Shown here: piece after piece, positions 1-10,027 of the stretch
Position numbering within the stretch: position 1 is the first letter of the stretch
Layout of the letters: the number at the start of each line of letters is the position of its first letter
Source of the DNA: Nereida sp. MMG025
Lineage (GTDB): Bacteria > Pseudomonadota > Alphaproteobacteria > Rhodobacterales > Rhodobacteraceae
Length of the DNA stretch: 64,000 nucleotides
NCBI RefSeq assembly: GCF_021654165.1
Contig: NZ_JAKFZN010000001.1
Coordinates: forward strand, 930,001-994,000
Direction: 5' to 3'
Program-made: the position numbers and the translations under genes
The notes under the pieces: model-generated
Databases searched by the model: none
Told to the model about the DNA's origin: nothing
What the model saw: only the letters and a program-made list of their open reading frames with translations

Positions 1-214
1 TCAAAGACATCGCGCATCCTTTCACAGTTTCACGGCCAGCTTAGGCCAGCATGCAGGCAGGTGAAAGCCTTGTTGAACTACGGCCCGAAGGGTGATTTGC
101 ATTATCGCGCAAAACGCGAAACTGTTTGTGACAAAATGCGCTTTCGCTAGCGCGTGAAAAATAGTTTAACGTTAAACAAAATGTAGAAACGCGGGCGTTG
201 GGAGGCGCAGGTAT
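1..214. other. Intergenic region upstream of maeB
   Basis: No gene is supported here. A minus-strand frame starting near position 18 would leave the window almost at once, so a divergent gene may begin at the left edge, but only a few codons are visible. The stretch from about 120 to 200 is AT-richer and probably holds the maeB promoter; no clear -35/-10 pair was assigned. Confidence 0.4.
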
Positions 215-2500
215 ATGCCGGAAAATACAAAAACGACGGGGACAACCCTGCGCGATGCGGCCCTGCAATACCACAAATTCCCCAAGCCCGGAAAACTTGA
301 AATCCGCGCCACCAAGCCGCTGGCCAACGGCCGTGATCTGGCGCGCGCCTATTCTCCCGGCGTGGCCGAGGCCTGCATCGAGATCAAGGAAAACGCCGAT
401 ACCGCAAGGGATTACACCTCGCGCGGCAACCTTGTTGCTGTTGTGACCAACGGATCAGCGGTGCTTGGCCTTGGCAATATTGGTGCGCTGGCCTCCAAGC
501 CCGTGATGGAGGGCAAGGCGGTCTTGTTCAAAAAGTTCGCCAACATCGATTGTTTTGACATTGAACTAAATGAACCCGACCCCGAAAAACTGGCCGATAT
601 CGTCTGTGCACTGGAACCCACCTTCGGGGCCATTAACCTTGAAGATATCAAGGCGCCCGACTGTTTTATCGTTGAAAAGCTGTGTCGCGAGCGGATGAAC
701 ATCCCCGTATTCCACGACGACCAGCACGGCACCGCCATTGTTGTGGGTGCCGCTGCGAAGAACGCACTGCATGTGGCGGGCAAACGGTTTGAGGATATCA
801 AGATCGTCAGCACAGGCGGCGGTGCGGCGGGCATCGCGTGTCTGAACATGCTGCTCAAACTGGGGGTGAAGCGCGAAAATGTCTGGCTGTGCGACATCGA
901 CGGGCTGGTCTATCAGGGGCGCACCACCGAGATGACACCGCAAAAACAAGACTACGCCCAAGACAGTGATTTGCGCACGCTGGATGATGTGATCGCAGGG
1001 GCGGATATGTTCCTTGGGTTGTCGGGCAAGGATGTTCTGACACCCGAAATGGTGGCCAAGATGGCCAAGCAGCCGATCATCTTTGCGCTGGCCAATCCCA
1101 ACCCCGAAATCCAGCCCGATGTCGCCCGCAGCGTTGCACCCGATGCAATTATCGCCACGGGGCGCTCTGATTTTCCCAATCAAGTCAATAACGTGCTGTG
1201 TTTTCCCTTCATCTTCCGCGGTGCGCTGGATGTGGGCGCGACCGAGATCAATGACGCGATGAAAATCGCTTGCGTGGACGGGATTGCCGAACTGGCGCGC
1301 GCCACCACCAGCGCCGAAGCCGCCGAAGCCTACCGCGGCGAGCAGCTGACATTTGGTGCCGATTACCTGATCCCCAAGCCCTTTGATCCGCGCCTGATGG
1401 GCGTTGTGGCCAGCAGCGTGGCACGTGCGGCCATGGAAAGCGGCGTGGCCACGCGGCCCCTGCCCGATGTGGACCAATACCGCGCCGATCTGGACACCTC
1501 TGTGTTCAAATCCGCGCTGATCATGCGGCCTGTGTTCCAAGCCGCCAGCACCGCCGCGCGGCGGATTGTCTTTGCGGAAGGCGAGGATGAGCGCGTGTTG
1601 CGCACGGCACAGGCCCTGATCGAGGAAACCACCGAAACCCCCATCCTCATCGGTCGCCCCGATGTGATTGCGCGTCGATGTGAGCGCGCGGGATTAACCA
1701 TAAACCCCAAAATCCTGCAGATCGTTAACCCTGAAAATGACCCGCGATACCGCGACTATTGGGGCACCTATCACAGCCTGATGGCACGGCGTGGTGTGGC
1801 CCCCGATCTGGCCCGCGCGATCATGCGCACCAACACCACCGCGATCGGGGCCGTCATGGTCCACCGCGAAGAAGCCGACAGCCTGATTTGCGGCACATTC
1901 GGGCAGTATCTGTGGCACCTCAATTACATCGAACAGGTCCTTGGCACATCTGATCTGCACCCCGCAGGGGCGCTGTCGCTGATGATCCTGGAAGACGGGC
2001 CGCTGTTTATTGCCGATACGCATATTCACGCCATGCCAACGCCTGATCAGATTGCGCAGACCGTGCTTGGGGCGGCCCGCCACGTGCGCCGCTTCGGGAT
2101 TGAGCCGAAGGTGGCGCTGTGTTCCAGCTCTCAGTTTGGCAACCTCAACAGCGCGTCAGGTGAAACGATGCGTGATGCGATGGCGCTTCTGGATGCGATG
2201 GGGCTGGACTTTGAATACGAGGGCGAGATGCACACCGACAGCGCCCTTGATCCTGAATTGCGCGAACGGTACTTGCCCTGCTCGCGACTGCAAGGCGCCG
2301 CCAATGTGCTGATCTACGCCAATTCGGACGCCGCGGGTGCGACGCGCAACATCCTCAAGGCCAAGGCCGGCGGTCTGGAAGTGGGGCCGATCCTGATGGG
2401 CATGGGCAACCGCGCCCATATCGTGACGCCGTCGATCACGGCGCGCGGGTTGCTCAACATCAGTGCTTTGGCAGGCACGCCAGTGGCGCACTACGGGTGA
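215..2500 (+). CDS. maeB: NADP-dependent malic enzyme with C-terminal phosphotransacetylase-like domain (MaeB type)
   Basis: Oxidative decarboxylation of malate to pyruvate with NADP reduction in the cytoplasm. The 761-aa length and two-part architecture are those of the MaeB/Tme family. The malic enzyme part occupies roughly residues 15-425, with YSPGVAEAC near 46-54, NLEDI at 141-145 and FHDDQHGTA at 166-174. A PTA-like domain fills about 430-761; in this family it is generally regulatory (acetyl-CoA response) rather than an active phosphotransacetylase. The ATG at 215 follows GGGAGG at about 200-205. A strong double palindrome lies just downstream and probably ends the transcript. Confidence 0.96.
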   Translation: MPENTKTTGTTLRDAALQYHKFPKPGKLEIRATKPLANGRDLARAYSPGVAEACIEIKENADTARDYTSRGNLVAVVTNGSAVLGLGNIGALASKPVMEGKAVLFKKFANIDCFDIELNEPDPEKLADIVCALEPTFGAINLEDIKAPDCFIVEKLCRERMNIPVFHDDQHGTAIVVGAAAKNALHVAGKRFEDIKIVSTGGGAAGIACLNMLLKLGVKRENVWLCDIDGLVYQGRTTEMTPQKQDYAQDSDLRTLDDVIAGADMFLGLSGKDVLTPEMVAKMAKQPIIFALANPNPEIQPDVARSVAPDAIIATGRSDFPNQVNNVLCFPFIFRGALDVGATEINDAMKIACVDGIAELARATTSAEAAEAYRGEQLTFGADYLIPKPFDPRLMGVVASSVARAAMESGVATRPLPDVDQYRADLDTSVFKSALIMRPVFQAASTAARRIVFAEGEDERVLRTAQALIEETTETPILIGRPDVIARRCERAGLTINPKILQIVNPENDPRYRDYWGTYHSLMARRGVAPDLARAIMRTNTTAIGAVMVHREEADSLICGTFGQYLWHLNYIEQVLGTSDLHPAGALSLMILEDGPLFIADTHIHAMPTPDQIAQTVLGAARHVRRFGIEPKVALCSSSQFGNLNSASGETMRDAMALLDAMGLDFEYEGEMHTDSALDPELRERYLPCSRLQGAANVLIYANSDAAGATRNILKAKAGGLEVGPILMGMGNRAHIVTPSITARGLLNISALAGTPVAHYG

Positions 2501-2507
2501 TACCAAA

Positions 2508-2555
2508 GGACATGGATTTTCGAAAATCCATGTCCAAGCGCTTTTGAAAGCGCTT
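2508..2555. terminator. Tandem perfect palindromes after maeB, probable terminator
   Basis: Two adjacent inverted repeats begin 8 nt after the maeB stop. The first, 2508-2535, is perfect over 28 bp with arms GGACATGGATTTTC. The second, 2536-2555, has 9-bp arms AAGCGCTTT around TG. There is no long U-tract, only CTTTTTG some 20 nt later. A terminator or 3'-end processing hairpin is the simplest reading. The second palindrome also looks like a LacI-family operator, but no such regulator is nearby. Confidence 0.6.
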
Positions 2556-2655
2556 GTCACCGGCAATACCTGACTCTTTTTGTTGTCATACGCGCAGCAG
2601 ACGCCCCGCATACGCTAGGCCATACATGGGTTGGCAGGGTGAAAACGGTAAAAAA

Positions 2656-2734
2656 TTTGCAAAGTTGCTAGGCGGGCGACGGGATTTTGCAAACTCTTCG
2701 CAAGTTTGCAAATTCACATAAAACAAATTGCGAA
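2656..2734. promoter_or_regulatory. Array of TTTGCAAA sites upstream of prpE (ScfR/PccR-type operator)
   Basis: Exact TTTGCAAA occurs at 2656-2663, 2686-2693 and 2705-2712, with a degenerate ATTGCGAA at 2727-2734. An 8-mer is expected about once in this window, so three within 57 nt are not chance. Paired TTTGCAAA half-sites are the reported target of PccR, a short-chain fatty acyl-CoA responsive regulator of propionyl-CoA genes in Rhodobacter. The array is 84 nt or more upstream of the prpE start. Site identity is seen; the regulator is inferred, and none is encoded in the window. Confidence 0.65.
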
Positions 2735-2817
2735 GTTAGCGCAATCAGACGCACCAACGCCTCTTGCGCCCTGCCCCCTGCACGCGGTTAATACGCCCAA
2801 GGATGGAGGACGCCCCA

Positions 2818-4707
2818 ATGACATATGCTGATACTTACGCCGCTTGGAAAAACGACCCCGAAGGGTTCTGGATGCAAGCCGCAGACGCGATTGATTGGGA
2901 CCAAAAGCCCTCAAAAGCCTTGTTTGACGACAATGCGCCGCTGTATGAATGGTACAACGACGGCATGGTCAACACCTGCTACAATGCGGTGGACCGTCAC
3001 GTTGAAAACGGGCGCGGCGATCAGGCAGCGATCATCTATGACAGCCCCGTCACTGACACAAAACAAACGATTACTTACGCAGAGCTGCAAACCCGCGTGG
3101 CCAGTCTGGCAGGCGCTTTGGCGGCCAAAGGCGTCGGTAAAGGCGACCGCGTTTTGATCTATATGCCCATGGTGCCAGAGGCGCTTGACGCCATGTTGGC
3201 CTGTGCGCGCATCGGCGCGGTCCACTCGGTTGTCTTTGGTGGCTTTGCCAGCCATGAACTGGCCGTGCGCATTGATGACGCCCAGCCCAAATGCATCATC
3301 GCCGCCTCTTGCGGGATCGAGCCGAACCGCGTGGTCCACTACAAACCTTTGCTGGATGGCGCCTTGGCCGAGGCTAAACATAGCGTTGATTTTTGTGTCA
3401 TCTTCCAGCGCGACCAAGAGATTGCACAGCTGACCGAAGGCCGTGATGTGGATTGGCACGCCTTCCAAAAAGGCGTCGCCCCTGCCCCATGTCTTGCGGT
3501 CGAAGGCAACCATCCCGCATATATCTTGTATACCTCAGGCACCACAGGCGCCCCCAAGGGCGTTGTGCGGCCCACTGGTGGGCATCTGGTTGCGCTGAAC
3601 TGGACGATGAAAAACATCTATAACGTTGATCCTGGCGATGTGTTCTGGGCAGCGTCTGATGTGGGGTGGGTCGTCGGCCACAGCTACATTTGCTATGCCC
3701 CCTTGATCCACGGGAACACCACGATTGTGTTTGAGGGCAAGCCCGTTGGCACCCCCGACGCGGGCACCTTCTGGCGGGTGATGTCAGAACATAAAGTCAA
3801 AAGTTTTTTCACCGCGCCAACGGCGTTCCGTGCGGTTAAACAACAAGACCCCCAAGGCGAACTGGCCAAGCAATATGATTTGTCGCATTTGCAAGCGATC
3901 TACCTGGCTGGTGAACGCGCCGATCCTGATACAATCGAATGGTTGCAGGATATGACAAAGCTGCCGATCATTGATCACTGGTGGCAAACGGAAACGGGCT
4001 ATGCCATTGCGGCAAACCCTGTTGGCCTTGAATTGTTGCCTGTCAAACTGGGCTCGCCCACTGTGCCGATGCCCGGTTATGACGTGCAAATCCTTGATGA
4101 TGGCGGCCACCCTGTCCCCGCAGGGACGCTTGGGGCGATTGCTGTGAAACTGCCGCTTCCCCCGGGCACGCTTCCGACCCTTTGGAATGCCGAAGAAAGA
4201 TACCTGAACAGTTACCTCAACGCCTTTCCCGGGTATTACGAGACAGGGGACGCGGGCATGATCGACGAGGACGGATACCTGTATATCATGGCGCGCACCG
4301 ATGACGTTATTAACGTCGCGGGCCACCGTCTAAGCACAGGCGCGATGGAAGAGGTTCTGGCAGGCCACAAGGACGTTGCGGAATGTGCCGTGATCGGTGT
4401 CAGCGATGCTTTGAAAGGCCAGATGCCCCTCGGATTTTTGTGCCTGAACGCAGGTGTCACGCGTGATCATAGCGAGATCATCAAAGAGGTTGTGACCCGT
4501 GTGCGCGACCAGATCGGCCCGGTGGCGGCCTTCAAGCTGGCTGTCGTGGTAGACCGCTTGCCCAAGACGCGTTCGGGCAAAATCCTGCGCGGCGTGATGG
4601 TCAAGATTGCCGATGGCCAGGACTTCAAAATGCCTGCCACCATTGACGACCCCGCCATTCTGGACGAGGTGAAAACCGCGCTGCAAACGCTCGGCTACGC
4701 AAAGTAA
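2818..4707 (+). CDS. prpE: Propionyl-CoA synthetase
   Basis: Activates propionate to propionyl-CoA through a propionyl-AMP intermediate. The 629-aa protein has the full acyl-CoA synthetase (ANL superfamily) layout: an N-terminal ACS cap, the AMP-binding loop YTSGTTGAPKG at 238-248, WWQTETGY in the core, and a C-terminal TRSGKILRG whose lysine (about residue 588) is the catalytic and regulatory acetylation site in the family. The overall sequence fits PrpE better than acetyl-CoA synthetase. The start at 2818 was chosen because GGAGG lies at 2805-2809; an upstream ATG at 2764 has no such site. Probably controlled by the TTTGCAAA array. Confidence 0.95.
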   Translation: MTYADTYAAWKNDPEGFWMQAADAIDWDQKPSKALFDDNAPLYEWYNDGMVNTCYNAVDRHVENGRGDQAAIIYDSPVTDTKQTITYAELQTRVASLAGALAAKGVGKGDRVLIYMPMVPEALDAMLACARIGAVHSVVFGGFASHELAVRIDDAQPKCIIAASCGIEPNRVVHYKPLLDGALAEAKHSVDFCVIFQRDQEIAQLTEGRDVDWHAFQKGVAPAPCLAVEGNHPAYILYTSGTTGAPKGVVRPTGGHLVALNWTMKNIYNVDPGDVFWAASDVGWVVGHSYICYAPLIHGNTTIVFEGKPVGTPDAGTFWRVMSEHKVKSFFTAPTAFRAVKQQDPQGELAKQYDLSHLQAIYLAGERADPDTIEWLQDMTKLPIIDHWWQTETGYAIAANPVGLELLPVKLGSPTVPMPGYDVQILDDGGHPVPAGTLGAIAVKLPLPPGTLPTLWNAEERYLNSYLNAFPGYYETGDAGMIDEDGYLYIMARTDDVINVAGHRLSTGAMEEVLAGHKDVAECAVIGVSDALKGQMPLGFLCLNAGVTRDHSEIIKEVVTRVRDQIGPVAAFKLAVVVDRLPKTRSGKILRGVMVKIADGQDFKMPATIDDPAILDEVKTALQTLGYAK

Positions 4708-4744
4708 ACTGGACAAATCAAAGGCGCGCATCATCTCAAATCGC

Positions 4745-5269
4745 ATGTTACGCGCTTTTCTTTTCGCAGTGATGGTCCCCACCATGAGCCACGCAGATAC
4801 ATTGATTGATGACTTTTCGGGCGGCGCTGGAAGCCGCTGGTCGTATGTCAGCGATCAAGTCATGGGCGGCGTGTCGGAAGGGCAAGCCGCGCTGAACGCC
4901 GATGGATTTATCCATCTGACAGGTGAGGTCAGCACCGACAATAATGGCGGTTTCATCCAAGTGCGCCGCGATCTGGACCCGTTACCACAAGGCAGCACGG
5001 CCATTGTTTTGCGCGTCAAAGGGGATGGTCAGACCTATTACATGAACCTGCGCACCACACAGACGCGCCGCCCGTGGCACAGCTACCGCACATCCTTTGA
5101 GACGACGGGAGAGTGGCAGGAGGTTGTGATCGCGCTGGCCGATCTCGCCCCCTCGGGCCGCGGGTTCGACACACCGTTGGACATCACCAAAACGCGCAGC
5201 ATCGGCCTTATGGCGTATGGGCGCGATCACACGGCAGATCTGAAAATCGCCGAAATATCAGTCCGCTAG
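4745..5269 (+). CDS. Secreted CIA30 (NDUFAF1-like) domain protein
   Basis: A 174-aa protein of the CIA30 family, named for the mitochondrial complex I assembly factor; bacterial members have no settled function. Residues 1-17 form a short signal peptide ending SHA, so it should be periplasmic. The CIA30 domain follows, with the typical opening DDFSGG, RWSYVSDQVMGGVS, GGFIQVRRDL, and YYMNLRTT further on. It starts 37 nt after prpE on the same strand and may be cotranscribed. Its stop shares the tetranucleotide CTAG with the stop of the convergent lipoprotein gene. No good ribosome-binding site is seen before 4745, so the start is less certain. Confidence 0.8.
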   Translation: MLRAFLFAVMVPTMSHADTLIDDFSGGAGSRWSYVSDQVMGGVSEGQAALNADGFIHLTGEVSTDNNGGFIQVRRDLDPLPQGSTAIVLRVKGDGQTYYMNLRTTQTRRPWHSYRTSFETTGEWQEVVIALADLAPSGRGFDTPLDITKTRSIGLMAYGRDHTADLKIAEISVR

Positions 5270-5802
5270 GGCTGTAGATCACGCAAAGGTTTCGCCTCTG
5301 GGAAGAACTGGACGCCAAGAACTGGCTGATCCTCGACCAAGCGCCCGTCGGGGTATTCGCTGACCGCAACAATGCCCGCCCCGCGGCGGTAATATGCGCC
5401 ACAGACGGTGCCGTAGGCTTGCAAGGTTTGTCGCAAGATTTCGGCCAGATCACGGTTTTCACCTGCCGTCAGGTTGCTGTCGACGGTGATGCCCACGTTT
5501 TTATAGTCGCCACACAGGCGTGCGCCATCGGGCGTCAGGTTTGCATCAATAGTGATGGTTGCGGGCGCAAATATGTTGGCCTGAAACTGCGAGCGCACGG
5601 CCACGGTGCCATCGCGGTTTTCCTTGATGGTCGAGACGACTTCGCAGGTATCGCTGGCGGCATCATATTGCGCACATTCATAGGGCTGCTTTTCGGACAT
5701 GCGTAAAATCTCTTTGTAAGACACGGCCGTGTCTGGCGAAAAAGACGGCGCACAGGCCGCAAGTGCGGCAAGTGCAACAAATGAAAGGCCAAGCTGTTTC
5801 AT
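5266..5802 (-). CDS. Hypothetical lipoprotein
   Basis: 178 aa of unknown function. The N-terminus is a lipoprotein signal peptide with lipobox LAAC, the modified cysteine being residue 17. The rest is soluble and has three further cysteines (CAQYDAASDTCEV and one near LCGDY) that could form a disulfide. No known domain was recognised. It lies directly downstream of nadK, overlapping it by 4 nt, so the two are very likely one operon; whether that is functional is unknown. Confidence 0.8.
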   Translation of the reverse strand: MKQLGLSFVALAALAACAPSFSPDTAVSYKEILRMSEKQPYECAQYDAASDTCEVVSTIKENRDGTVAVRSQFQANIFAPATITIDANLTPDGARLCGDYKNVGITVDSNLTAGENRDLAEILRQTLQAYGTVCGAYYRRGAGIVAVSEYPDGRLVEDQPVLGVQFFPEAKPLRDLQP

Positions 5803-6566
5803 GCAAATTGCTCCTGAATAAGGCGTTCTTCCAGCCCGTGGCCGGGATCAAACAAGATACGGTGCGCGATGGACGGTTCGGACCGGATTTCCACGCTGGC
5901 CACATTCAGCACACTGCGGCTGTCGGCATCGGCCATCACGGGGCGTTTGTCGGGATCCACCACATCAAAGCGCACCTTCGCTGTCTTGGGCAGCAAGGCG
6001 CCGCGCCAGCGCCGTGGCCGAAACGCCGCCATCGCGGTTAGCGTCAAAACATCGGAACCGATGGGCAGGATGGGCCCGTGGGCCGAATAGTTATAAGCTG
6101 TTGATCCCGCTGGCGTGGCCACAAGCGCACCATCGCAGACCAGTTCTTTCATGCGCAACGTGTCGTCCACATAGATGCGCAGTTTGGCCGCTTGCGGGCC
6201 TGCGCGCAAAAGCGAAACCTCGTTGATGGCCAACGCATGTTTTTCTGCGCCATCGACGGTGCGGGCTGTCATGGATAGTGGATTGACCACCTCTTCTTCG
6301 GCTGCGGCCAGACGATAGAGCAGATCACCCTCATGGTATTCGTTCATCAAGAACCCCACGGTGCCGCGATTCATCCCGTAGACGGGGGTATCAAGGCTTT
6401 GGGTGTTGTGCATCGTTTGCAGCATGAACCCGTCCCCCCCCAAGGCCACAATCACCTCTGCGGCGTCCAAATCGACGTTGCCATAGCGCGCGCTCAGCAC
6501 TTTTAAGGCGGATTGTGCCACCTCGGTTTCGCTGGCGGCAAAGGCTATTTTGGGCGCTTGGGCCAT
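5799..6566 (-). CDS. nadK: NAD kinase
   Basis: Phosphorylates NAD to NADP, 255 aa, cytoplasmic. The diagnostic GGDG is at residues 43-46, followed by GMNRGTVGFLMN, AINEVSLLR and the core TPAGSTAYNYSAHGP found throughout the family. The start at 6566 was chosen because AAGGAT lies about 7 nt upstream and the protein then begins at the normal family position; an open extension up to 6713 has no homology-like content. The downstream lipoprotein gene overlaps its end by 4 nt. It is divergent from glyA across 177 nt. Confidence 0.95.
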   Translation of the reverse strand: MAQAPKIAFAASETEVAQSALKVLSARYGNVDLDAAEVIVALGGDGFMLQTMHNTQSLDTPVYGMNRGTVGFLMNEYHEGDLLYRLAAAEEEVVNPLSMTARTVDGAEKHALAINEVSLLRAGPQAAKLRIYVDDTLRMKELVCDGALVATPAGSTAYNYSAHGPILPIGSDVLTLTAMAAFRPRRWRGALLPKTAKVRFDVVDPDKRPVMADADSRSVLNVASVEIRSEPSIAHRILFDPGHGLEERLIQEQFA

Positions 6567-6743
6567 GGGTTTTATCCTTGTTTCCCAAAGACATCGCCTG
6601 TGCGGATGCGAAACGCAAGACGCAGATGCGCGCAAGGACATGCGGTTTTCATAAAGAACATGGCGTTTTCGGGTCTTTTTCCGATAGGAAACATGGGTTA
6701 AACCCTCGCTCAAGTCATCATATTTTTATCAAAGGACGCTGCC

Positions 6744-8039
<1,296 letters not shown>

Positions 8040-8042
8040 AAC

Positions 8043-8068
8043 GTAAGGTGGATTTCAATCCACCTTAC
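8043..8068. terminator. Bidirectional hairpin between glyA and a convergent gene
   Basis: Perfect 12-bp arms GTAAGGTGGATT (8043-8054) and their complement (8057-8068) with a 2-nt centre. It lies between the glyA stop and the stop of the convergent gene at 8070, so it can serve both. A run of U is lacking on either side. Confidence 0.65.
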
Positions 8069-8069
8069 C

Positions 8070-8441
8070 TCACAGAAATCCGCGCCAGATCAGAACGACC
8101 ACCACCAGTACAAACACGGTGATCGCGATAAAGGCCATTTGGCCTAGAAACCCGAGAAGCTTGCCAATGCGGCGATCCCTCGGGTTTACTGTTTCAAGGT
8201 GGTCGCGCAGGCGCAGATGCGCGCGACTGACACGCTTTGCATCAATCTGGCGGGCCAGTTTCGGGTTCTTGGCAAGGGCCGCAGCTTGCGCCAAATACAC
8301 CCCGTCAGCGATCAACGATTTTGACAACCGCCGCCGCGCGCGGCTCATTTGAACCGCCAGTGAATTGCCCCGCAGCGACAGTTTCGCGCGGACCAAATCC
8401 GTGATCTCTGCTTCTTTTTGCTGGATTTCTTCAGGGCTCAT
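8070..8441 (-). CDS. Small membrane-anchored protein of unknown function
   Basis: 123 aa, not recognised. The first two thirds are soluble, very basic and likely helical (QMSRARRRLSKSL, NPRDRRIGK). One transmembrane segment near the C-terminus (about 99-118, rich in I, V and F) would leave the basic part in the cytoplasm. The ATG at 8441 was preferred to an in-frame GTG at 8456 because AGGTGA sits 11 nt upstream of the ATG and nothing precedes the GTG. Its start lies only 17 nt from the start of the divergent hydrolase gene. Confidence 0.7.
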   Translation of the reverse strand: MSPEEIQQKEAEITDLVRAKLSLRGNSLAVQMSRARRRLSKSLIADGVYLAQAAALAKNPKLARQIDAKRVSRAHLRLRDHLETVNPRDRRIGKLLGFLGQMAFIAITVFVLVVVVLIWRGFL

Positions 8442-8458
8442 GGGGGATACCGTCACCT

Positions 8459-9199
8459 ATGCTTAACCATGTGATATACGGCCAACCCACGGACCTTCCA
8501 ACGCTTTTCATTGTGCATGGTCTGTTTGGATCAGCGCGCAACTGGAATGTCATCGCCAAGCGGCTGTCGGACAGCAGGCAGGTGGTGACCGTCGATCAAC
8601 GCAATCACGGGGACAGCCCGTGGTATGATACCCACAGCTACGCCGATATGGCAGGTGATCTGGCGCAGGTTATCTCGGCGATTGGCGGGCCTGTTGATCT
8701 GGTGGGCCATTCGATGGGGGGCAAGGCGGCCATGGTTCTGGCGCTGACGCAACCCGGTCTTGTGAACCGTCTGTTGGTGGCGGATATCGCACCCGTTGCA
8801 TATGGGCACAGCCAGATGGATGTGCTCAAGGCCGCACGCGCCACAGACCTGAATGTCGAAAACCGCAGTGCGTTAAAGATACCTGTGGACGACGCGGGCG
8901 TTGCCGCGTTTCTGGCGCAAAGCGTTGATATGAAAGAAAAACGGTGGAAGCTGAATCTGGATGTGCTGGCCAAGGACATGGACGCCATCCTTGGCTTCCC
9001 GTCCTTGAACCAGACATTCGGCGGCCCTACGCTTTTCCTGTCGGGCGGCGCGTCTGACTATGTATTGCCAGAACACCGCGAGACAGCAAAAACCCTTTTC
9101 CCCGCCGCCAAATTCGCAAAAATCCCTGATGCTGGCCACTGGTTGCACGCGGAAAAGCCGCGCGAATTTGAGGCTGCTGTCAGGTATTTTATGGCTTAG
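8459..9199 (+). CDS. Alpha/beta hydrolase (YbfF-like esterase)
   Basis: 246-aa cytoplasmic serine hydrolase of unknown substrate. The oxyanion region HGLFGSARNW is at about 20-29, DQRNHGDS follows, and the nucleophile elbow GHSMGG sits near residues 84-89. The catalytic histidine is in DAGHWLHAEKP near the C-terminus. The layout matches the YbfF/ABHD11 group of small acyl esterases. It is divergent from a small membrane protein gene whose first codons overlap the region that must hold this gene's ribosome-binding site (GGGGGA at 8442-8447). The 3' end overlaps the next gene on the other strand by 4 nt. Confidence 0.85.
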   Translation: MLNHVIYGQPTDLPTLFIVHGLFGSARNWNVIAKRLSDSRQVVTVDQRNHGDSPWYDTHSYADMAGDLAQVISAIGGPVDLVGHSMGGKAAMVLALTQPGLVNRLLVADIAPVAYGHSQMDVLKAARATDLNVENRSALKIPVDDAGVAAFLAQSVDMKEKRWKLNLDVLAKDMDAILGFPSLNQTFGGPTLFLSGGASDYVLPEHRETAKTLFPAAKFAKIPDAGHWLHAEKPREFEAAVRYFMA

Positions 9200-9378
9200 T
9201 TCGCCATGACTTGCTTGGTGACCCAATAGTTAACGGGCACCGCCAAAACGGCGCCGATCACAGCGCCCATCAGGACACCATTCAAATCGTCAAACCCCGA
9301 GGCCAAAGCGGCAATAACCCCTGCCCCTGCAAGCGACGTGCCGGTTAGCGCGAAAAGTGTGGAATAGAGGCGTAGCAT
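9196..9378 (-). CDS. Small two-helix membrane protein
   Basis: 60 aa with two predicted transmembrane segments (about 5-27 and 33-52). Proteins of this size and pattern are common in Rhodobacteraceae and are sometimes mislabelled CTP synthetase in databases; no enzymatic domain could fit. AAAGGACAC lies just upstream of the ATG. Function unknown. The stop TAA is embedded in the stop region of the convergent hydrolase gene. Confidence 0.65.
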   Translation of the reverse strand: MLRLYSTLFALTGTSLAGAGVIAALASGFDDLNGVLMGAVIGAVLAVPVNYWVTKQVMAN

Positions 9379-9446
9379 CTGCGTGTCCTTTCGTGTGTTG
9401 TCACGAAGACTTTAGCACATCGCAGAGGGCCGCGCTTTGATCTGGG

Positions 9447-9701
9447 TCAGACCTCGCGCGCATTTCGTTCGGGAATAACCACATCTACATCGCGCACACG
9501 CGTATGATCAAACTCGGGGTCCTGTCGTTTGATACGACGCGAGATCAGATAGGCACTGGGCCAAGACAGCGCAAAGCCCAAGATCGCAGCGCCCCCGATG
9601 GCATACCAGTTATAATACCCAAGCGAGAGCACGATAATCGTAAACCCGCCTGTAATGACAGCACCTACGGCGAGCGACAAAATGAGTGATAAACGGTCCA
9701 T
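9447..9701 (-). CDS. Small two-helix membrane protein with charged C-terminal tail
   Basis: 84 aa. Two transmembrane segments (about 5-26 and 33-51) are followed by a polar tail with SRRIKRQDPEFDHTR. The start at 9701 is supported by AAGGAGA 7 nt upstream; a longer open frame to 9848 has no support. It has the same size class and orientation as the gene at 9196-9378, 68 nt downstream, and the two may be one transcript. No domain was recognised. Confidence 0.7.
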   Translation of the reverse strand: MDRLSLILSLAVGAVITGGFTIIVLSLGYYNWYAIGGAAILGFALSWPSAYLISRRIKRQDPEFDHTRVRDVDVVIPERNAREV

Positions 9702-10027
9702 GAGATGTCTCCTTTTCAGGAATACAACGCATGAAGGACTAAAAAGGTTGCTGATGGGTTTGATGCTGTAACGTGCATGGGGGAAAGGAGTGGCCGTTGG
9801 GATCGCCGCGCACGATACCAAGGGGTGGGCGAGAAGCGCCCTCCCCATGGGGGAGGTTCGGGCGCAGCAAAACCTATGGTTTTGTTATTTGTTTTTCGAG
9901 GGCTTTGGCGTTGGCGGCTTTTGAGGTGGTTTGGGCGCCCCTTTTTCCACATTACCAATAATACCTCTTGTGGGAGGAGGCCGATCAGGTTTTTTTGCCA
10001 TTATCACAACTTCCGAGAATTCGCTTA
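9702..10027. other. 326-nt region without a convincing gene
   Basis: Contains a GC-rich imperfect hairpin with outer arms GCGCCC/GGGCGC around CTCCCC-ATG-GGGGAG at about 9837-9865. A second hairpin follows at 9868-9884. Frames on either strand here look non-coding. The hairpins could be the 3' part of a small plus-strand RNA; no promoter was assigned. Confidence 0.4.
9868..9896 (+). terminator. Rho-independent terminator-like hairpin with no upstream gene
   Basis: Arms CAAAACC (9868-9874) and GGTTTTG (9878-9884) around TAT, followed by TTATTTGTTTTTC. The orientation is plus, yet no plus-strand gene precedes it within 650 nt. It may end an unannotated RNA or be fortuitous. Confidence 0.4.

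Noticed and set aside
41-274. 77-codon minus frame at the left edge
   Set aside because: Overlaps the maeB start, has no binding site and no recognisable content.
2612-2625. 14-nt match ACGCTAGGCCATAC shared with 56102-56115
   Set aside because: Several 14-nt matches are expected by chance in 64 kb, and the flanks do not align.
6567-6743. Riboswitch in the glyA leader
   Set aside because: No glycine, SAM or THF aptamer core could be recognised; ordinary promoter region assumed.
9850-9860. GGTTCGGGCG as a tRNA T-loop
   Set aside because: No acceptor, D or anticodon stems can be folded around it; no tRNA was found anywhere in the window.
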